A stretch of 33,406 nucleotides of DNA, taken from assembly GCA_023251235.1 (NCBI GenBank), contig JAHEZE010000016.1:9294-42699 (forward strand), in the 5' to 3' direction. Below, piece by piece: positions 9,138 through 16,795 of the stretch. Position numbers and translations under genes: made by a program. Numbering within the stretch: position 1 is the stretch's first letter; each line of letters starts with the position of its first letter. The notes beneath the pieces were generated by a model. The model saw only the letters and a program-made list of their open reading frames with translations, did no database searches and was not told the origin of the DNA. Source of the stretch: Sphingobacteriales bacterium (GTDB taxonomy: Bacteria; Bacteroidota; Bacteroidia; Chitinophagales; Chitinophagaceae).

Positions 9138-10158
9138 TCGTCCATACTTCATTTCCGCGTAATAATTTATCAAGATCATGAGGCTTTTTGGCAATAGCAT
9201 CATTTATTTGTTCCTGCATTGCCTCTTCATAGCATTTACGATCGGTTTGATAAAATACTCCGAATGGTCTTGGTAAATGGCCCACTGCAGCAGGATTATC
9301 AAAAATGCGTACAAGTATCTGGGCTTTATAAATATCTCTTTCATCATGTATCCAAAGATCATCAGCACTGAATCCATCGCCAAGATTTACAACTTTAGGA
9401 GTAAAGCCATCCAGCCTGATGCCTTTTTCATTATTAGTTCCAAAAAGTAATGGCTTTCCTTGCTCAAGGAATAATGTTTCAGCAGCTTTAGAACTTTTTT
9501 CAGTGAATATTTCAAAAGCCCCATCGTTAAAGATGTTGCAGTTCTGGTATATTTCAAGGAATGAAGAACCTTTATGGGCATTGGCACGAAGTAACATAGC
9601 CTGAAGATGCTTGGGATCTCTATCCATCGTTCTGGCAACAAATGTAGCATCTGCTCCCAAAGCAAGAGCTAATGGATTAAATGGATGATCAATACTTCCG
9701 AATGGTGATGACTTGGTTATTTTATTTTCTTCGGATGTTGGCGAATATTGCCCCTTTGTCAAGCCATATATCTGATTATTGAAAAGTAATATGTTGACAT
9801 CAAAATTGCGGCGTAATAAGTGAATGGTATGATTGCCACCAATACTCAAACTGTCCCCATCACCAGTAACAATCCAAACACTAAGCTCAGGTCTTGATGC
9901 TTTCAATCCGCTTGCAATAGCCGTTGCCCTTCCGTGAATAGAATGCATCCCGTATGTATTCATATAATATGGAAACCTGCTGCTACAGCCAATACCAGAA
10001 ATAATTACAATATTTTCCCTGGGTATACCAAGCGTGGGCATTACTTTTTGCACTTGTGCAAGTATTGAATAATCTCCACAACCGGGGCACCAGCGTACTT
10101 CCTGGTCGGTTGCAAAATCCTTTGCTGTTAAAGCCGGAGCTGTTGTTACTTCACTCAT
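9130..10158 (-). CDS. korB: 2-oxoacid:ferredoxin oxidoreductase subunit beta
   Basis: This is a 342-residue thiamine-diphosphate subunit of a 2-oxoacid:ferredoxin oxidoreductase (2-oxoglutarate or pyruvate class). The [4Fe-4S] ligands are C24 and C27 (CPGCGDYS), C58 (GIGCSS) and C207 (YQNCNIF). The ThDP/Mg motif runs from G99 (GDGDSLSIGGNH) to NNQIYGL near 127-133. With the alpha/gamma subunit it would make acyl-CoA from a 2-oxoacid, CoA and oxidised ferredoxin. No alpha subunit lies on either side: upstream is a decarboxylase-like gene and downstream a convergent cupin gene. The alpha gene must be elsewhere. The 3' end overlaps the cupin gene by 8 bases. Confidence 0.93.
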   Translation of the reverse strand: MSEVTTAPALTAKDFATDQEVRWCPGCGDYSILAQVQKVMPTLGIPRENIVIISGIGCSSRFPYYMNTYGMHSIHGRATAIASGLKASRPELSVWIVTGDGDSLSIGGNHTIHLLRRNFDVNILLFNNQIYGLTKGQYSPTSEENKITKSSPFGSIDHPFNPLALALGADATFVARTMDRDPKHLQAMLLRANAHKGSSFLEIYQNCNIFNDGAFEIFTEKSSKAAETLFLEQGKPLLFGTNNEKGIRLDGFTPKVVNLGDGFSADDLWIHDERDIYKAQILVRIFDNPAAVGHLPRPFGVFYQTDRKCYEEAMQEQINDAIAKKPHDLDKLLRGNEVWTIK

Positions 10159-10174
10159 ATTTCAAGATTGGCTA

Positions 10175-10182
10175 CAAATTTA
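10175..10182 (-). promoter_or_regulatory. -7 promoter element of korB (TAAATTTG)
   Basis: On the minus strand TAAATTTG matches TAnnTTTG exactly, 16 bases before the korB ATG, so the predicted 5' leader is only about 10 bases. No perfect TTTG -33 box is seen at the normal spacing. The element implies that korB has its own promoter and is not merely cotranscribed with the upstream gene. Confidence 0.45.
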
Positions 10183-10202
10183 AATATTCCTGTTAAAGAA
10201 AC

Positions 10203-10284
10203 ACTCAATAATTAATTTTCTGGTTGGGAAGCCAATACTTGATTATTGAGTATTAATAATTGTTTATTGAATGTTTTTCAATAA
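10203..10284. repeat. cluster of AT-rich inverted repeats between korB and the CMD gene
   Basis: Three nested or adjacent inverted repeats fall in 82 bases. ACTCAATAAT (10203-10212) pairs with ATTATTGAGT (10242-10251). AATACT (10234-10239) pairs with AGTATT (10249-10254). TTATTGAA (10264-10271) pairs with TTCAATAA (10277-10284) around a 5-base loop. The last hairpin overlaps the 3' end of the minus-strand CMD gene and could act in its transcription termination. The alternatives (first versus second pairing) are mutually exclusive. Function is not evident. Confidence 0.4.
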
Positions 10285-10613
10285 TTCCTCCCAGTATTCC
10301 GCCGCCCGGCGGGTAGGGGAATTACAATGGTGCCACCTACAATATTGGCTACTGCAAATATTTCATACATCTGTTCGGTGGTTACTCCAAGTTCATGGCT
10401 TTTCTCCAGATGGTATTTTATACAATCATCACATCTCAGCACCATGCTGGCTACCAACCCAAGCATTTCTTTGGTTTTTTTGTCCAAGGCTCCATTTTCA
10501 TATGTATTGGTGTCCAGGTTCCATAGGCGTTTAATCACCAGGTTATTTTTTCCAAGAATTACTTCATTCATTCTGGTGCGGTAATCGTTAAATTCTTTTA
10601 CTAATGCAGGCAT
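10278..10613 (-). CDS. carboxymuconolactone decarboxylase family protein, 3' end apparently frameshifted
   Basis: The 111-residue frame is an AhpD/CMD-like protein with the redox or proton-relay pair C-D-D-C in VLRCDDCIKYHLEKSHELG, preceded by LDKKTKEMLGLVASM. The family's function here (peroxidase-associated or decarboxylase) cannot be decided. The end is odd: after VGGTIVIP it reads LPAGRRNTGRNY and stops. If one base is restored in the CCCCT run (near 10315-10316), the frame continues H-T-RRAAEYWEELLKNIQ and ends with TAA at 10264-10266, which is how I remember intact relatives ending (IPHLRRA-EYW). So a one-base deletion or a sequencing error is likely. The start at 10613 (MPALVKEFNDYR) is preferred over 10634, which adds only a hydrophobic stub. 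Confidence 0.75.
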   Translation of the reverse strand: MPALVKEFNDYRTRMNEVILGKNNLVIKRLWNLDTNTYENGALDKKTKEMLGLVASMVLRCDDCIKYHLEKSHELGVTTEQMYEIFAVANIVGGTIVIPLPAGRRNTGRNY

Positions 10614-10712
10614 AAAAAAAATTATTATTAGCAAAACTAACAGATAGCTTCCAAAAAGGTTAAAAGTTGTTTTCCAATATCTGATTTCGTTATTTTGACA
10701 AAATTTTTATCA

Positions 10713-11123
10713 ATGAATAAAAGCAGGAAACTCTGGATTATTATTGGAATGATTGTTTTTGTTCTTTCAGGGGTAGCAGCCACCTATCCTCCAAAGGATG
10801 AGCACAAAAATTTAAAAATATTATCTAAAAATATCAGTTACGAAAATCTGGATAAAGTAATGGATAATTTTAAGGACGCACTGGGCGTAAAATGTAATTT
10901 TTGCCACGTTAAACAAAAAGAGGATGAATCAAAATGGGATTTTGCAAGTGACGAGAAACCAGAAAAAGAAATTGCCCGAAAAATGATGAAAATGATGATG
11001 AGAATAAATAAAAAATATTTCAAGCATAAAGTATCTTATAACCCGGGTGAAGTCTTAACTGTAAGTTGTCAGACTTGCCATAATGGTAAACCGCGGCCTG
11101 AACCACAAGCGCCTAAGAAATAA
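10713..11123 (+). CDS. diheme c-type cytochrome
   Basis: This 136-residue exported cytochrome has an N-terminal membrane/signal segment (about 8-23, ending SGVAATYPP) and two heme c attachment motifs, C61-N-F-C64-H65 and C119-Q-T-C122-H123. Between them a methionine-rich helix (KMMKMMMRINKKY, residues 90-102) is well placed to give an axial ligand, as in the photosynthetic-reaction-centre cytochrome subunit family, which this resembles. The C-terminus is Pro/Lys-rich (PRPEPQAPKK). A role as periplasmic electron carrier is inferred; the Act complex and caa3-type oxidase in the same window would be plausible partners. The ATG at 10713 is used; an upstream in-frame TTG adds six residues only. 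Confidence 0.85.
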   Translation: MNKSRKLWIIIGMIVFVLSGVAATYPPKDEHKNLKILSKNISYENLDKVMDNFKDALGVKCNFCHVKQKEDESKWDFASDEKPEKEIARKMMKMMMRINKKYFKHKVSYNPGEVLTVSCQTCHNGKPRPEPQAPKK

Positions 11124-11160
11124 ATTTCATTTTTTTAACTGTCTGAAAAAACACCAATTC

Positions 11161-11196
11161 GATTTAGTATTCTTACTAAATCCAAAAGTGCTTTTG
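11161..11196 (+). terminator. two tandem hairpins downstream of the cytochrome gene
   Basis: GATTTAGTA (11161-11169) and TACTAAATC (11174-11182) form a perfect 9-bp stem with a TTCT loop. Immediately after it, CAAAA (11183-11187) and TTTTG (11192-11196) form a second small stem around GTGC. They begin 38 bases after the cytochrome stop. There is no long T run directly after them, so termination or mRNA 3'-end protection are both possible. Confidence 0.4.
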
Positions 11197-11302
11197 CTCG
11201 ATTTTCCTATAAATCAGACCTTCGTTACACTTCCGGTCTGTCCATCATCGTTATCTCATCATATTGGTATATAAAATACCGGCCCTGTAAAATCCACTAC
11301 TG

Positions 11303-12046
11303 ATGAATTGGCATTATGCTATAGGTTTATTATCCACTTTAGCTTTATTTGCTCCGGTATTTATTATTCTGATATTCCGGCTTTTTCCCTATAAAAATTA
11401 TCAGGCATTGTTTGTTTACTGTCTTCTGGGACTCATTTATAACCTGATGACAGAAACCCTGATAGTAGCTCCAAGGAATTTCGTAAGAACGTTTGGTATT
11501 ATCAATAATCTGCTGGATGTTCCCTTGATGCTTTTATTTCTTATGATTTTCAGCACTTCCGTTGTAAAAACCAAAAGGTTGAAGTTATTTCTGGCAGCTT
11601 TCGTTTGCTTTGAATTAGGGGTTATGCTATTTAATGGGATTAGTGTAAAAACAATAACACTTGTAATGGGGCCCGGCCTGATTTTAATTTTTTCATTGGC
11701 ACTTTATTTTTTTGTTACCCGTGTAAAACAAAGTTTTTTTCAATCAAAAGCGGTGAGTAAAGCCATTATTGCCTCAGCTATTTGTTTTGCTTATGGTTGC
11801 TTCGTTTTTATTTACATCATGCATTATGTGTTGGAGTTACCTGATGTTGCTGATATTTTTCTTATTTACTATATAGTAACAATAATTTATTGTTCTCTGC
11901 TATCCGTAGGATTGGTTAAAGAAAGCAAAAGGAAAAGAAAATTAGAAGAGCTTCTTATTACCCGTAAAGAGTTGCTCCGATTTTTTGCAGATGAAAAAAA
12001 ACCGGCAACTTCACAAAAAGTAACCGGACAATTAAATTTAAATTAG
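11303..12046 (+). CDS. seven-helix membrane protein of unknown function
   Basis: This 247-residue protein has about seven hydrophobic helices spread over residues 3-210 and a basic cytoplasmic tail (KESKRKRKLEELL...FFADEKKPATSQK). The overall pattern (short loops, charged C-terminal tail) resembles uncharacterised Bacteroidota membrane proteins; I recognise no catalytic motif. Single polar residues in the membrane include PRNFVR and YIMHYVLE. It lies 179 bases after the cytochrome gene, beyond the tandem hairpins, and converges on the acyl-CoA dehydrogenase gene with only a 4-base gap. No function is proposed. Confidence 0.7.
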   Translation: MNWHYAIGLLSTLALFAPVFIILIFRLFPYKNYQALFVYCLLGLIYNLMTETLIVAPRNFVRTFGIINNLLDVPLMLLFLMIFSTSVVKTKRLKLFLAAFVCFELGVMLFNGISVKTITLVMGPGLILIFSLALYFFVTRVKQSFFQSKAVSKAIIASAICFAYGCFVFIYIMHYVLELPDVADIFLIYYIVTIIYCSLLSVGLVKESKRKRKLEELLITRKELLRFFADEKKPATSQKVTGQLNLN

Positions 12047-12050
12047 GGAA

Positions 12051-13844
12051 TTAATAGCAATACTTTTTTTCACTGATCATTTTGTCTGCAATTCTTCTTC
12101 TTGCTTCTTTACTATTAAATGGATCAGCCTTTGTAAATCTCTTTAAGCCCATCAGTATCATTTTTTGTTCGTCGCCATCAGCAAATGCATTTACCGCATC
12201 TTTGCCACTCTTGTTCACTCTGTCAGCAGCATCATAAAGATAAGTACGCATAATATCAATATAATGGCCACAACCGGCTTCGCCTTTCTGATCTGCCATC
12301 TTCATCACTCTTGACAATACACTTTCTGCATTGAAAGTTTCAATAGCCATATCAGCAATATTCATCATGACCTCCTGTTCACTTTCTATTTTCATCATCA
12401 GTTTTTGAACAGCAGCACCGGAAGTTATTAATATTGCTTTTTTCAGATTGGCGATCAGCTTTTTTTCTTTTGCAAACAATACATCCTCCTCTGTACCAAA
12501 GTCAGGTATGCTCATCAGCTCTTTTTGAACAGCCATGGCGGGTCCCATAAGATCCAGCCTTCCCTGCATAGCTCTCTTCAATGTCATATCCAATGTAAGC
12601 AACCTGTTAATTTCATTTGTTCCTTCATAAATTCTGTTGATGCGGCTATCACGGTAAGCTCTTGAAATATTATATTCCGCACTGAATCCATTGCCCCCGT
12701 GAATTTGAACACCCTCGTCAACAACATAATCCAATACTTCACTTCCATATACTTTCAAAATGGCACACTCAATAGCAAATTCCTCCGCACCACCAAGCAA
12801 TGCTTCATTAAATGGTTTTCCTGCTGCCAGCAATTCGTTTTCCTTTTTGTCTATCCAGTTGGCTGTACGATATAAGGCACTTTCACCAGTGAAAATTTTA
12901 ATTGCCATTTCAGCCAGTTTATGTTTTATAGCTCCAAAATTTGAGATAGGCTGTTTGAATTGTTCCCGGGTAATGGCATATTTTACAGAATTGGTAAGAG
13001 CTCTTTTTGAACCGCCAATAGCAGCGGCAGCCAATTTAAGTCTTCCGATATTTAAAATGTTGAAAGCAATTTTATGTCCTTTACCAATTTCACCCAGAAG
13101 GTTTTCAACAGGCACTTTGCAATCCTGAAAATATAATTGTACCGTAGAAGACCCTTTTATTCCCATTTTATGTTCTTCTGGTCCCTGGGTAAATCCTTCA
13201 GTACCTCTTTCAATCACAAACCCGGTGAATTTATCACCATCAACTTTGGCAAACACAGTATAGACATCAGCAAAACCTCCGTTAGTTATCCAGCATTTTT
13301 GTCCATTAAGTATATAGTATTTACCGTCCTCGCTGAGCCTGGCCGATGTTTTGGCGCCTAATGCATCGCTGCCGCTATTTGGTTCAGTTAATCCATACGC
13401 CCCTGCCCATTCTCCACTGATCAACTTCGGAATATATTTTAGCTTTTGTTCCGGTGTGCCGAAATATAAAATAGGTAATGTACCAATACCTGTATGGGCT
13501 GCAATGGCAACTGAGAAAGAATGCCCGGCACCAAGATATTCATTCACGATAGTGGATGTAACAAAATCTTTTCCTAAGCCTCCATATTCTTCGGGAAATG
13601 ACACCGACAACAAACCCTGTTCTCCAGCTTTATGCAACAGGCTTTTCATCAAACCCGGTTCCAGATTATCAATGCGATCCAGGATAGGATAAATCTCTTT
13701 ATCCAGAAACTGATCACATAGATCACGAATCATCAGTTGTTCCTCAACAAAATTTTCCGGTGTAAATGTTTCATACGGTGATGATTCTTTCACAAGCCAT
13801 TCACCACCTTTGAGGGCTGCTGCTTGTTTTACTTCGGTACTCAT
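12051..13844 (-). CDS. acyl-CoA dehydrogenase (long form, ~600 aa)
   Basis: This is a 597-residue flavoenzyme that introduces a 2,3-double bond into acyl-CoA (beta-oxidation). Residues 30-430 are the standard three domains: the alpha N-terminal domain (FVEEQLMIRDLCDQFLDKEI), the beta domain with the FAD/substrate stretch YGLTEPNSGSDALGAKT and CWITNGGFADVYTVFAK, and the C-terminal helical domain with RDSRINRIYEGTNEINRLL, where the glutamate of YEGTNE is the catalytic base position in medium-chain-type enzymes. An additional ~170-residue helical C-terminal domain follows, as in VLCAD-like bacterial enzymes. An independent MarR gene lies 132 bases upstream on the same strand and may control it. 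Confidence 0.93.
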   Translation of the reverse strand: MSTEVKQAAALKGGEWLVKESSPYETFTPENFVEEQLMIRDLCDQFLDKEIYPILDRIDNLEPGLMKSLLHKAGEQGLLSVSFPEEYGGLGKDFVTSTIVNEYLGAGHSFSVAIAAHTGIGTLPILYFGTPEQKLKYIPKLISGEWAGAYGLTEPNSGSDALGAKTSARLSEDGKYYILNGQKCWITNGGFADVYTVFAKVDGDKFTGFVIERGTEGFTQGPEEHKMGIKGSSTVQLYFQDCKVPVENLLGEIGKGHKIAFNILNIGRLKLAAAAIGGSKRALTNSVKYAITREQFKQPISNFGAIKHKLAEMAIKIFTGESALYRTANWIDKKENELLAAGKPFNEALLGGAEEFAIECAILKVYGSEVLDYVVDEGVQIHGGNGFSAEYNISRAYRDSRINRIYEGTNEINRLLTLDMTLKRAMQGRLDLMGPAMAVQKELMSIPDFGTEEDVLFAKEKKLIANLKKAILITSGAAVQKLMMKIESEQEVMMNIADMAIETFNAESVLSRVMKMADQKGEAGCGHYIDIMRTYLYDAADRVNKSGKDAVNAFADGDEQKMILMGLKRFTKADPFNSKEARRRIADKMISEKKYCY

Positions 13845-13910
13845 AGTATTAAGTTTAGAAATTTAATTTTTATGTCCCCGGCTGTAAATCTACTATCATT
13901 GTCTGTTGCG

Positions 13911-13930
13911 CCTGCCTGCCGGTAGGCATG
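13911..13930. repeat. short near-palindromic dispersed repeat
   Basis: CCTGCCTGCCGGTAGGCATG is almost self-complementary (centre CC|GG) and is G+C-rich in an otherwise AT-rich gap. Its first 13 bases recur exactly, inverted, at 18021-18033 inside the N-terminal codons of the alkyltransferase-like gene. It lies in the 132-base gap between the MarR stop and the acyl-CoA dehydrogenase start. Confidence 0.55.
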
Positions 13931-13976
13931 TCGCACTCTTGTACATTCGGCAATTCTATTCACCATTGACAATTGA

Positions 13977-14417
13977 CTATTTCAAATTATCATACACAAT
14001 CTGCAGCACTTCCTTACATACTTCTATCTTTTCCAGCGGTACTGTTTCCAACGCTTCGTTCAGTGTTTCTTCCGCCAAAATCATAGTTTGTTCCTGCATT
14101 TTCTGCGCCTGCTTTGTAAGAAATATTTTATTTATTCTTCTGTCATTTTCTGATGCCACTCTTTTTACCAGGTTAAGTTTTTCGAGATTATCTACCAACC
14201 GTGTAATACTTGGTTTATCACGAAACGTAGCATTACATAATTCCTGCTGACTCTTTCCATCCTCTTTCCATAAATGATACAATACACTCCACTGCTCGAT
14301 CGTAAGCTTCAAACCCGCATCATTCAGTTTTTTCTGAAGCCGCCTGGCAATGGCCGTTGAAGCTTTGCCGGTAATAAAACTGTAGAGTTCACCTTTTTTA
14401 AATTGGTTGTTTGGCAT
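13977..14417 (-). CDS. MarR family transcriptional regulator
   Basis: This is a 146-residue winged-helix repressor. Helices flank the DNA-binding domain; the recognition part reads SQQELCNATFRDKPSITRLVDNLEKLNLVKR and the wing carries the typical DRR (ASENDRRINKIFLT). The start is set at 14417 because the in-frame ATG at 14441 would place eight codons over a perfect operator-like inverted repeat and the predicted transcription start. With this start the gene has a complete Bacteroidota promoter, a leader of about 16 bases, and an operator in between, so negative autoregulation is likely. The target regulon may include the downstream acyl-CoA dehydrogenase; the inducer is unknown. Confidence 0.9.
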   Translation of the reverse strand: MPNNQFKKGELYSFITGKASTAIARRLQKKLNDAGLKLTIEQWSVLYHLWKEDGKSQQELCNATFRDKPSITRLVDNLEKLNLVKRVASENDRRINKIFLTKQAQKMQEQTMILAEETLNEALETVPLEKIEVCKEVLQIVYDNLK

Positions 14418-14437
14418 ATAGTTGTTTATACAACTAT
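14418..14437 (-). promoter_or_regulatory. predicted MarR operator (8-4-8 inverted repeat)
   Basis: ATAGTTGT (14418-14425) and ACAACTAT (14430-14437) are perfect inverted arms around TTAT. The site lies between the -7 promoter element and the start codon of the MarR gene, covering the predicted transcription start. Size and symmetry suit a MarR dimer. Confidence 0.7.
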
Positions 14438-14438
14438 T

Positions 14439-14469
14439 CAAAATTAATCATATCCCTGGTATCCGCAAA
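14439..14469 (-). promoter_or_regulatory. promoter of the MarR gene
   Basis: On the minus strand TTTG (14469-14466), 19 bases of spacer and TAATTTTG (14446-14439) give an exact TTTG-N19-TAnnTTTG match to the Bacteroidota primary sigma consensus. The predicted transcription start, near 14433, falls inside the operator. Confidence 0.75.
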
Positions 14470-14561
14470 TAAATTTTTTATTAAAATTCTACCAGGATCG
14501 TATAATATTTCTTTCTCAAATTGTCATTGATTTCCGATGCTCCATTCAGCCTTGCTTTGAT

Positions 14562-14569
14562 TAGATTTG
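14562..14569 (+). promoter_or_regulatory. -7 element before the glycosyltransferase gene (TAGATTTG)
   Basis: TAGATTTG matches TAnnTTTG exactly and lies 11 bases before the ATG at 14581. This favours the ATG over the upstream in-frame TTG at 14521. A clean -33 box is not visible. Confidence 0.45.
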
Positions 14570-14580
14570 TTGTTGAGTAT

Positions 14581-15696
14581 ATGTTCCTGCTTTATATTAC
14601 TATAGTATTATTTGTAGTCTATTGTATTTTGATCCTTTTTTACCGGGCCATTTGGAATTCTGTTCCGGATTTTATTTCCTCTTTAGCTACTTCTTCCACC
14701 AATATTTCTGTAATAATTGCGGCAAGAAATGAAGAAGAAAACATCGGTAATCTTTTAATGTCGTTACAAAATCAATCCTATCCCCGGCATTTATTTGAAA
14801 TCATAGTTGTGAATGATCATTCAACTGATAATACATTTGCCATTGTTAAAAAATTTTCTGACGTAATCCTCATAAACCTTGAAATAGTAAATATCAATTC
14901 CTACAAAAAGAAAGCAATTGAAACAGGTATTGCTGCAGCAAATGGAGATTTTATAATAACGACCGATGCTGATTGCAGGGTTCCTGTTCATTGGCTAAAA
15001 ACACTAGCTTCATTTAAGGAAGAAAAGAAGGCTGTCTTTATCGCTGCGCCTGTTGTTTTTGAAAATGACGAATCGCTTTTTCAGATTTTTCAATCTTTAG
15101 ACTTTCTCACTTTACAGGGAATCACTGCTGCTGCGGTTTATAAAAAATTTCACAATATGTGTAACGGTGCTAATCTTGCATATGAAAGAAAAGTTTTTTA
15201 TGAAGTGGGTGGGTTTGCTGGTATTGACAATATTGCTTCCGGTGATGATATGCTGTTAATGCATAAAATCAGTTTGAAATATCCCGATAAAATTTTTTAT
15301 CTGAAATCTAAAGATGCAATTGTCACTACACAACCGGCTAAATCATGGAAAGAATTTTTTAACCAGCGGATACGGTGGGCAAGTAAATCAACTCACTATG
15401 CTGATAAAAAAATTTTCGGTGTATTACTTCTTGTTTATCTTTTTAATCTTTCCCTTTTGGCATTGTTAGTAGCAGGATGCTGGATCCATTTTTTATGGCT
15501 GGGATTCGTTTGCCTGTTGATAGTAAAAACCACAATAGAATTTATATTTATCTACCCTGTTGCAAAATTTTTTAATAAACAAAAACTACTGAATTTATTT
15601 TTCTTTTTCCAACCCCTGCATATTTTGTACGTTGTTATCGCTGGTTGGCTGGGTCAATCTGGAAACGTTGAATGGAAGGGAAGACGGGTAAAATAA
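14581..15696 (+). CDS. membrane glycosyltransferase family 2
   Basis: This 371-residue protein has an N-terminal transmembrane helix, a GT-A catalytic domain and two to three C-terminal helices. Motifs: NISVIIAARNEEENIGNLL (nucleotide-sugar binding start), IIVVNDHSTDNT, the metal-binding D-x-D in TTDADCRVP, GDDMLL, and the acceptor-side NQRIRWASK (QxxRW type). This layout is that of processive or lipid-linked GT2 enzymes (cellulose synthase/NodC-like); the sugar and acceptor cannot be told. An in-frame TTG at 14521 would give 391 residues, but the ATG at 14581 is closer to the -7 element. It converges with a 3-base gap on a small exported protein gene. Confidence 0.85.
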   Translation: MFLLYITIVLFVVYCILILFYRAIWNSVPDFISSLATSSTNISVIIAARNEEENIGNLLMSLQNQSYPRHLFEIIVVNDHSTDNTFAIVKKFSDVILINLEIVNINSYKKKAIETGIAAANGDFIITTDADCRVPVHWLKTLASFKEEKKAVFIAAPVVFENDESLFQIFQSLDFLTLQGITAAAVYKKFHNMCNGANLAYERKVFYEVGGFAGIDNIASGDDMLLMHKISLKYPDKIFYLKSKDAIVTTQPAKSWKEFFNQRIRWASKSTHYADKKIFGVLLLVYLFNLSLLALLVAGCWIHFLWLGFVCLLIVKTTIEFIFIYPVAKFFNKQKLLNLFFFFQPLHILYVVIAGWLGQSGNVEWKGRRVK

Positions 15697-15699
15697 CAA

Positions 15700-16113
15700 T
15701 TACGGTTTTCTCGAATACCTGTATGTACCAGTAAATTTATTTGTGGAATTTGTTCGGGAAGTTACTGTAACCGTAGTGAGACAAAGAACACCTGCCGGTG
15801 TGCCGGTGATTGTAAAATTATTAACTGCAGTTGAAGAATTTTGCGTTGTTGTAAAAAAAACCGGAGCACCGGAACCATCATCTTTTTTTGCAGAAACATC
15901 AATTGTAACACCTTGGGGGGGCATAGTTGAAGTAATTGTAACAGTAAGAGGAAAATCAGTTTGCGGCGACGCAGGCTGTATGGAGCCTGCAGCAGGGTTA
16001 AGGGTAACGGCTAAAGTAGCTTCAGAGGGTGGAGGAGGAGTCTTTTTACATTTTCCGGCCACGCCAAAAACTATTGCCGAAGTAATAAAAGAATAAAACA
16101 AAAATTTTCTCAT
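15700..16113 (-). CDS. small exported protein with beta-rich mature domain
   Basis: This is a 137-residue protein with a signal peptide (MRKFLFYSFITSAIVFGVAG) followed by KCKKTPPPPSEA, a proline linker. The context VAGKC is not a proper lipobox because lysine precedes the cysteine, so signal peptidase I processing is more likely than lipidation. The rest is Thr/Ser/Val-rich with alternating strands (LTVTITSTMPPQGVTIDVSAK, VTVTSRTNSTNKF), reminiscent of an immunoglobulin-like fold. I do not recognise a family. Both neighbours are separate transcription units. Confidence 0.65.
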   Translation of the reverse strand: MRKFLFYSFITSAIVFGVAGKCKKTPPPPSEATLAVTLNPAAGSIQPASPQTDFPLTVTITSTMPPQGVTIDVSAKKDDGSGAPVFFTTTQNSSTAVNNFTITGTPAGVLCLTTVTVTSRTNSTNKFTGTYRYSRKP

Positions 16114-16182
16114 GATTAAATTGTTGATCGAAAATCTAAGATAAGATTATTTCAAATAGTGTTGAAAAAACACAAACCTCGG

Positions 16183-16647
16183 TCAGGTTATTTTTACAGA
16201 CCTGTTAAAACTTTCATCAAGGGAAATAAAAGTTTCGGTCCGTTCAATTCCTTTAATTTTCTGGAGTTGATCATGCAAGACCATTTTTAATTCTTCAATA
16301 TCGCGACAGGCAATCTCAGCAAACATGCTATAGTTTCCTGTAGTATAATTCAACCTGACAATTTCAGGCAACTTGTGCAGTTCTTTTGCCACAGCATCAT
16401 ACATAGAACTTTCTTTCAAATAGATGCCAATGAAAGCGATCACATCATACCCCAACTGCTTCAGATCAACACTGAACCTGGTACCTTTTACAATACCGGC
16501 ATCCTGCAATTTTTTTATCCGTACATGAATAGTGCCCGCAGACACAAACAGCTTTTTTCCCAACTCTGCATAAGATATAGTAGCATCATTCATCATATGA
16601 TGAATGATTTGCAGGTCCAATTTGTCAAGATTTAATTTGGATGCCAT
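16183..16647 (-). CDS. Lrp/AsnC family transcriptional regulator
   Basis: This 154-residue regulator has an N-terminal winged helix-turn-helix (LDKLDLQIIHHMMNDATISYAELGKKLFVSAGTIHVRIKKLQDAGIVKG) and a C-terminal RAM effector domain (VIAFIGIYLKES...TTGNYSMFAEIACRD). It probably forms octamers or dimers that bind amino acids. The start at 16647 (MASKLNLDK) fits the family; the frame can be extended to 16686, but that adds an AT-coded hydrophobic stub. It is divergent from the RNA gene that begins at 16796, and the 83 bases between its start and the RNA promoter hold no clear promoter of its own that I could identify. Confidence 0.92.
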   Translation of the reverse strand: MASKLNLDKLDLQIIHHMMNDATISYAELGKKLFVSAGTIHVRIKKLQDAGIVKGTRFSVDLKQLGYDVIAFIGIYLKESSMYDAVAKELHKLPEIVRLNYTTGNYSMFAEIACRDIEELKMVLHDQLQKIKGIERTETFISLDESFNRSVKIT

Positions 16648-16730
16648 TTTATTAATCATTTTTTGAGTAAATATAATAAAAGACAATATTATTAAATACT
16701 ATCTAATATTTTTAAATATATATTGAATTT

Positions 16731-16763
16731 TTTGGAACAAGTGACTGCGTTTATTTATTTTTG
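16731..16763 (+). promoter_or_regulatory. promoter of the tRNA-like RNA
   Basis: TTTG (16731-16734), 21 bases, then TATTTTTG (16756-16763) match the Bacteroidota consensus TTTG-N19-21-TAnnTTTG with no mismatch. The predicted start near 16769 leaves a leader of about 27 bases before the tRNA-like 5' end, which RNase P could remove. Confidence 0.75.
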
Positions 16764-16795
16764 TTCCATCAAGCTCTTTTAATAGCTGATTATAC

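Noticed and set aside
10300-10320. LPAGR-coding G+C-rich stretch as a third copy of the dispersed repeat
   Set aside because: The DNA does not share the 13-mer, and the peptide is explained by a one-base frameshift in conserved RRAAEYW codons.
13906-14250. Plus-strand open frame opposite the MarR gene
   Set aside because: It is antisense to a well-supported regulator and begins in the repeat element.
15700-16113. Lipoprotein call for the small exported protein
   Set aside because: VAGKC has lysine before the cysteine and does not fit a lipobox.
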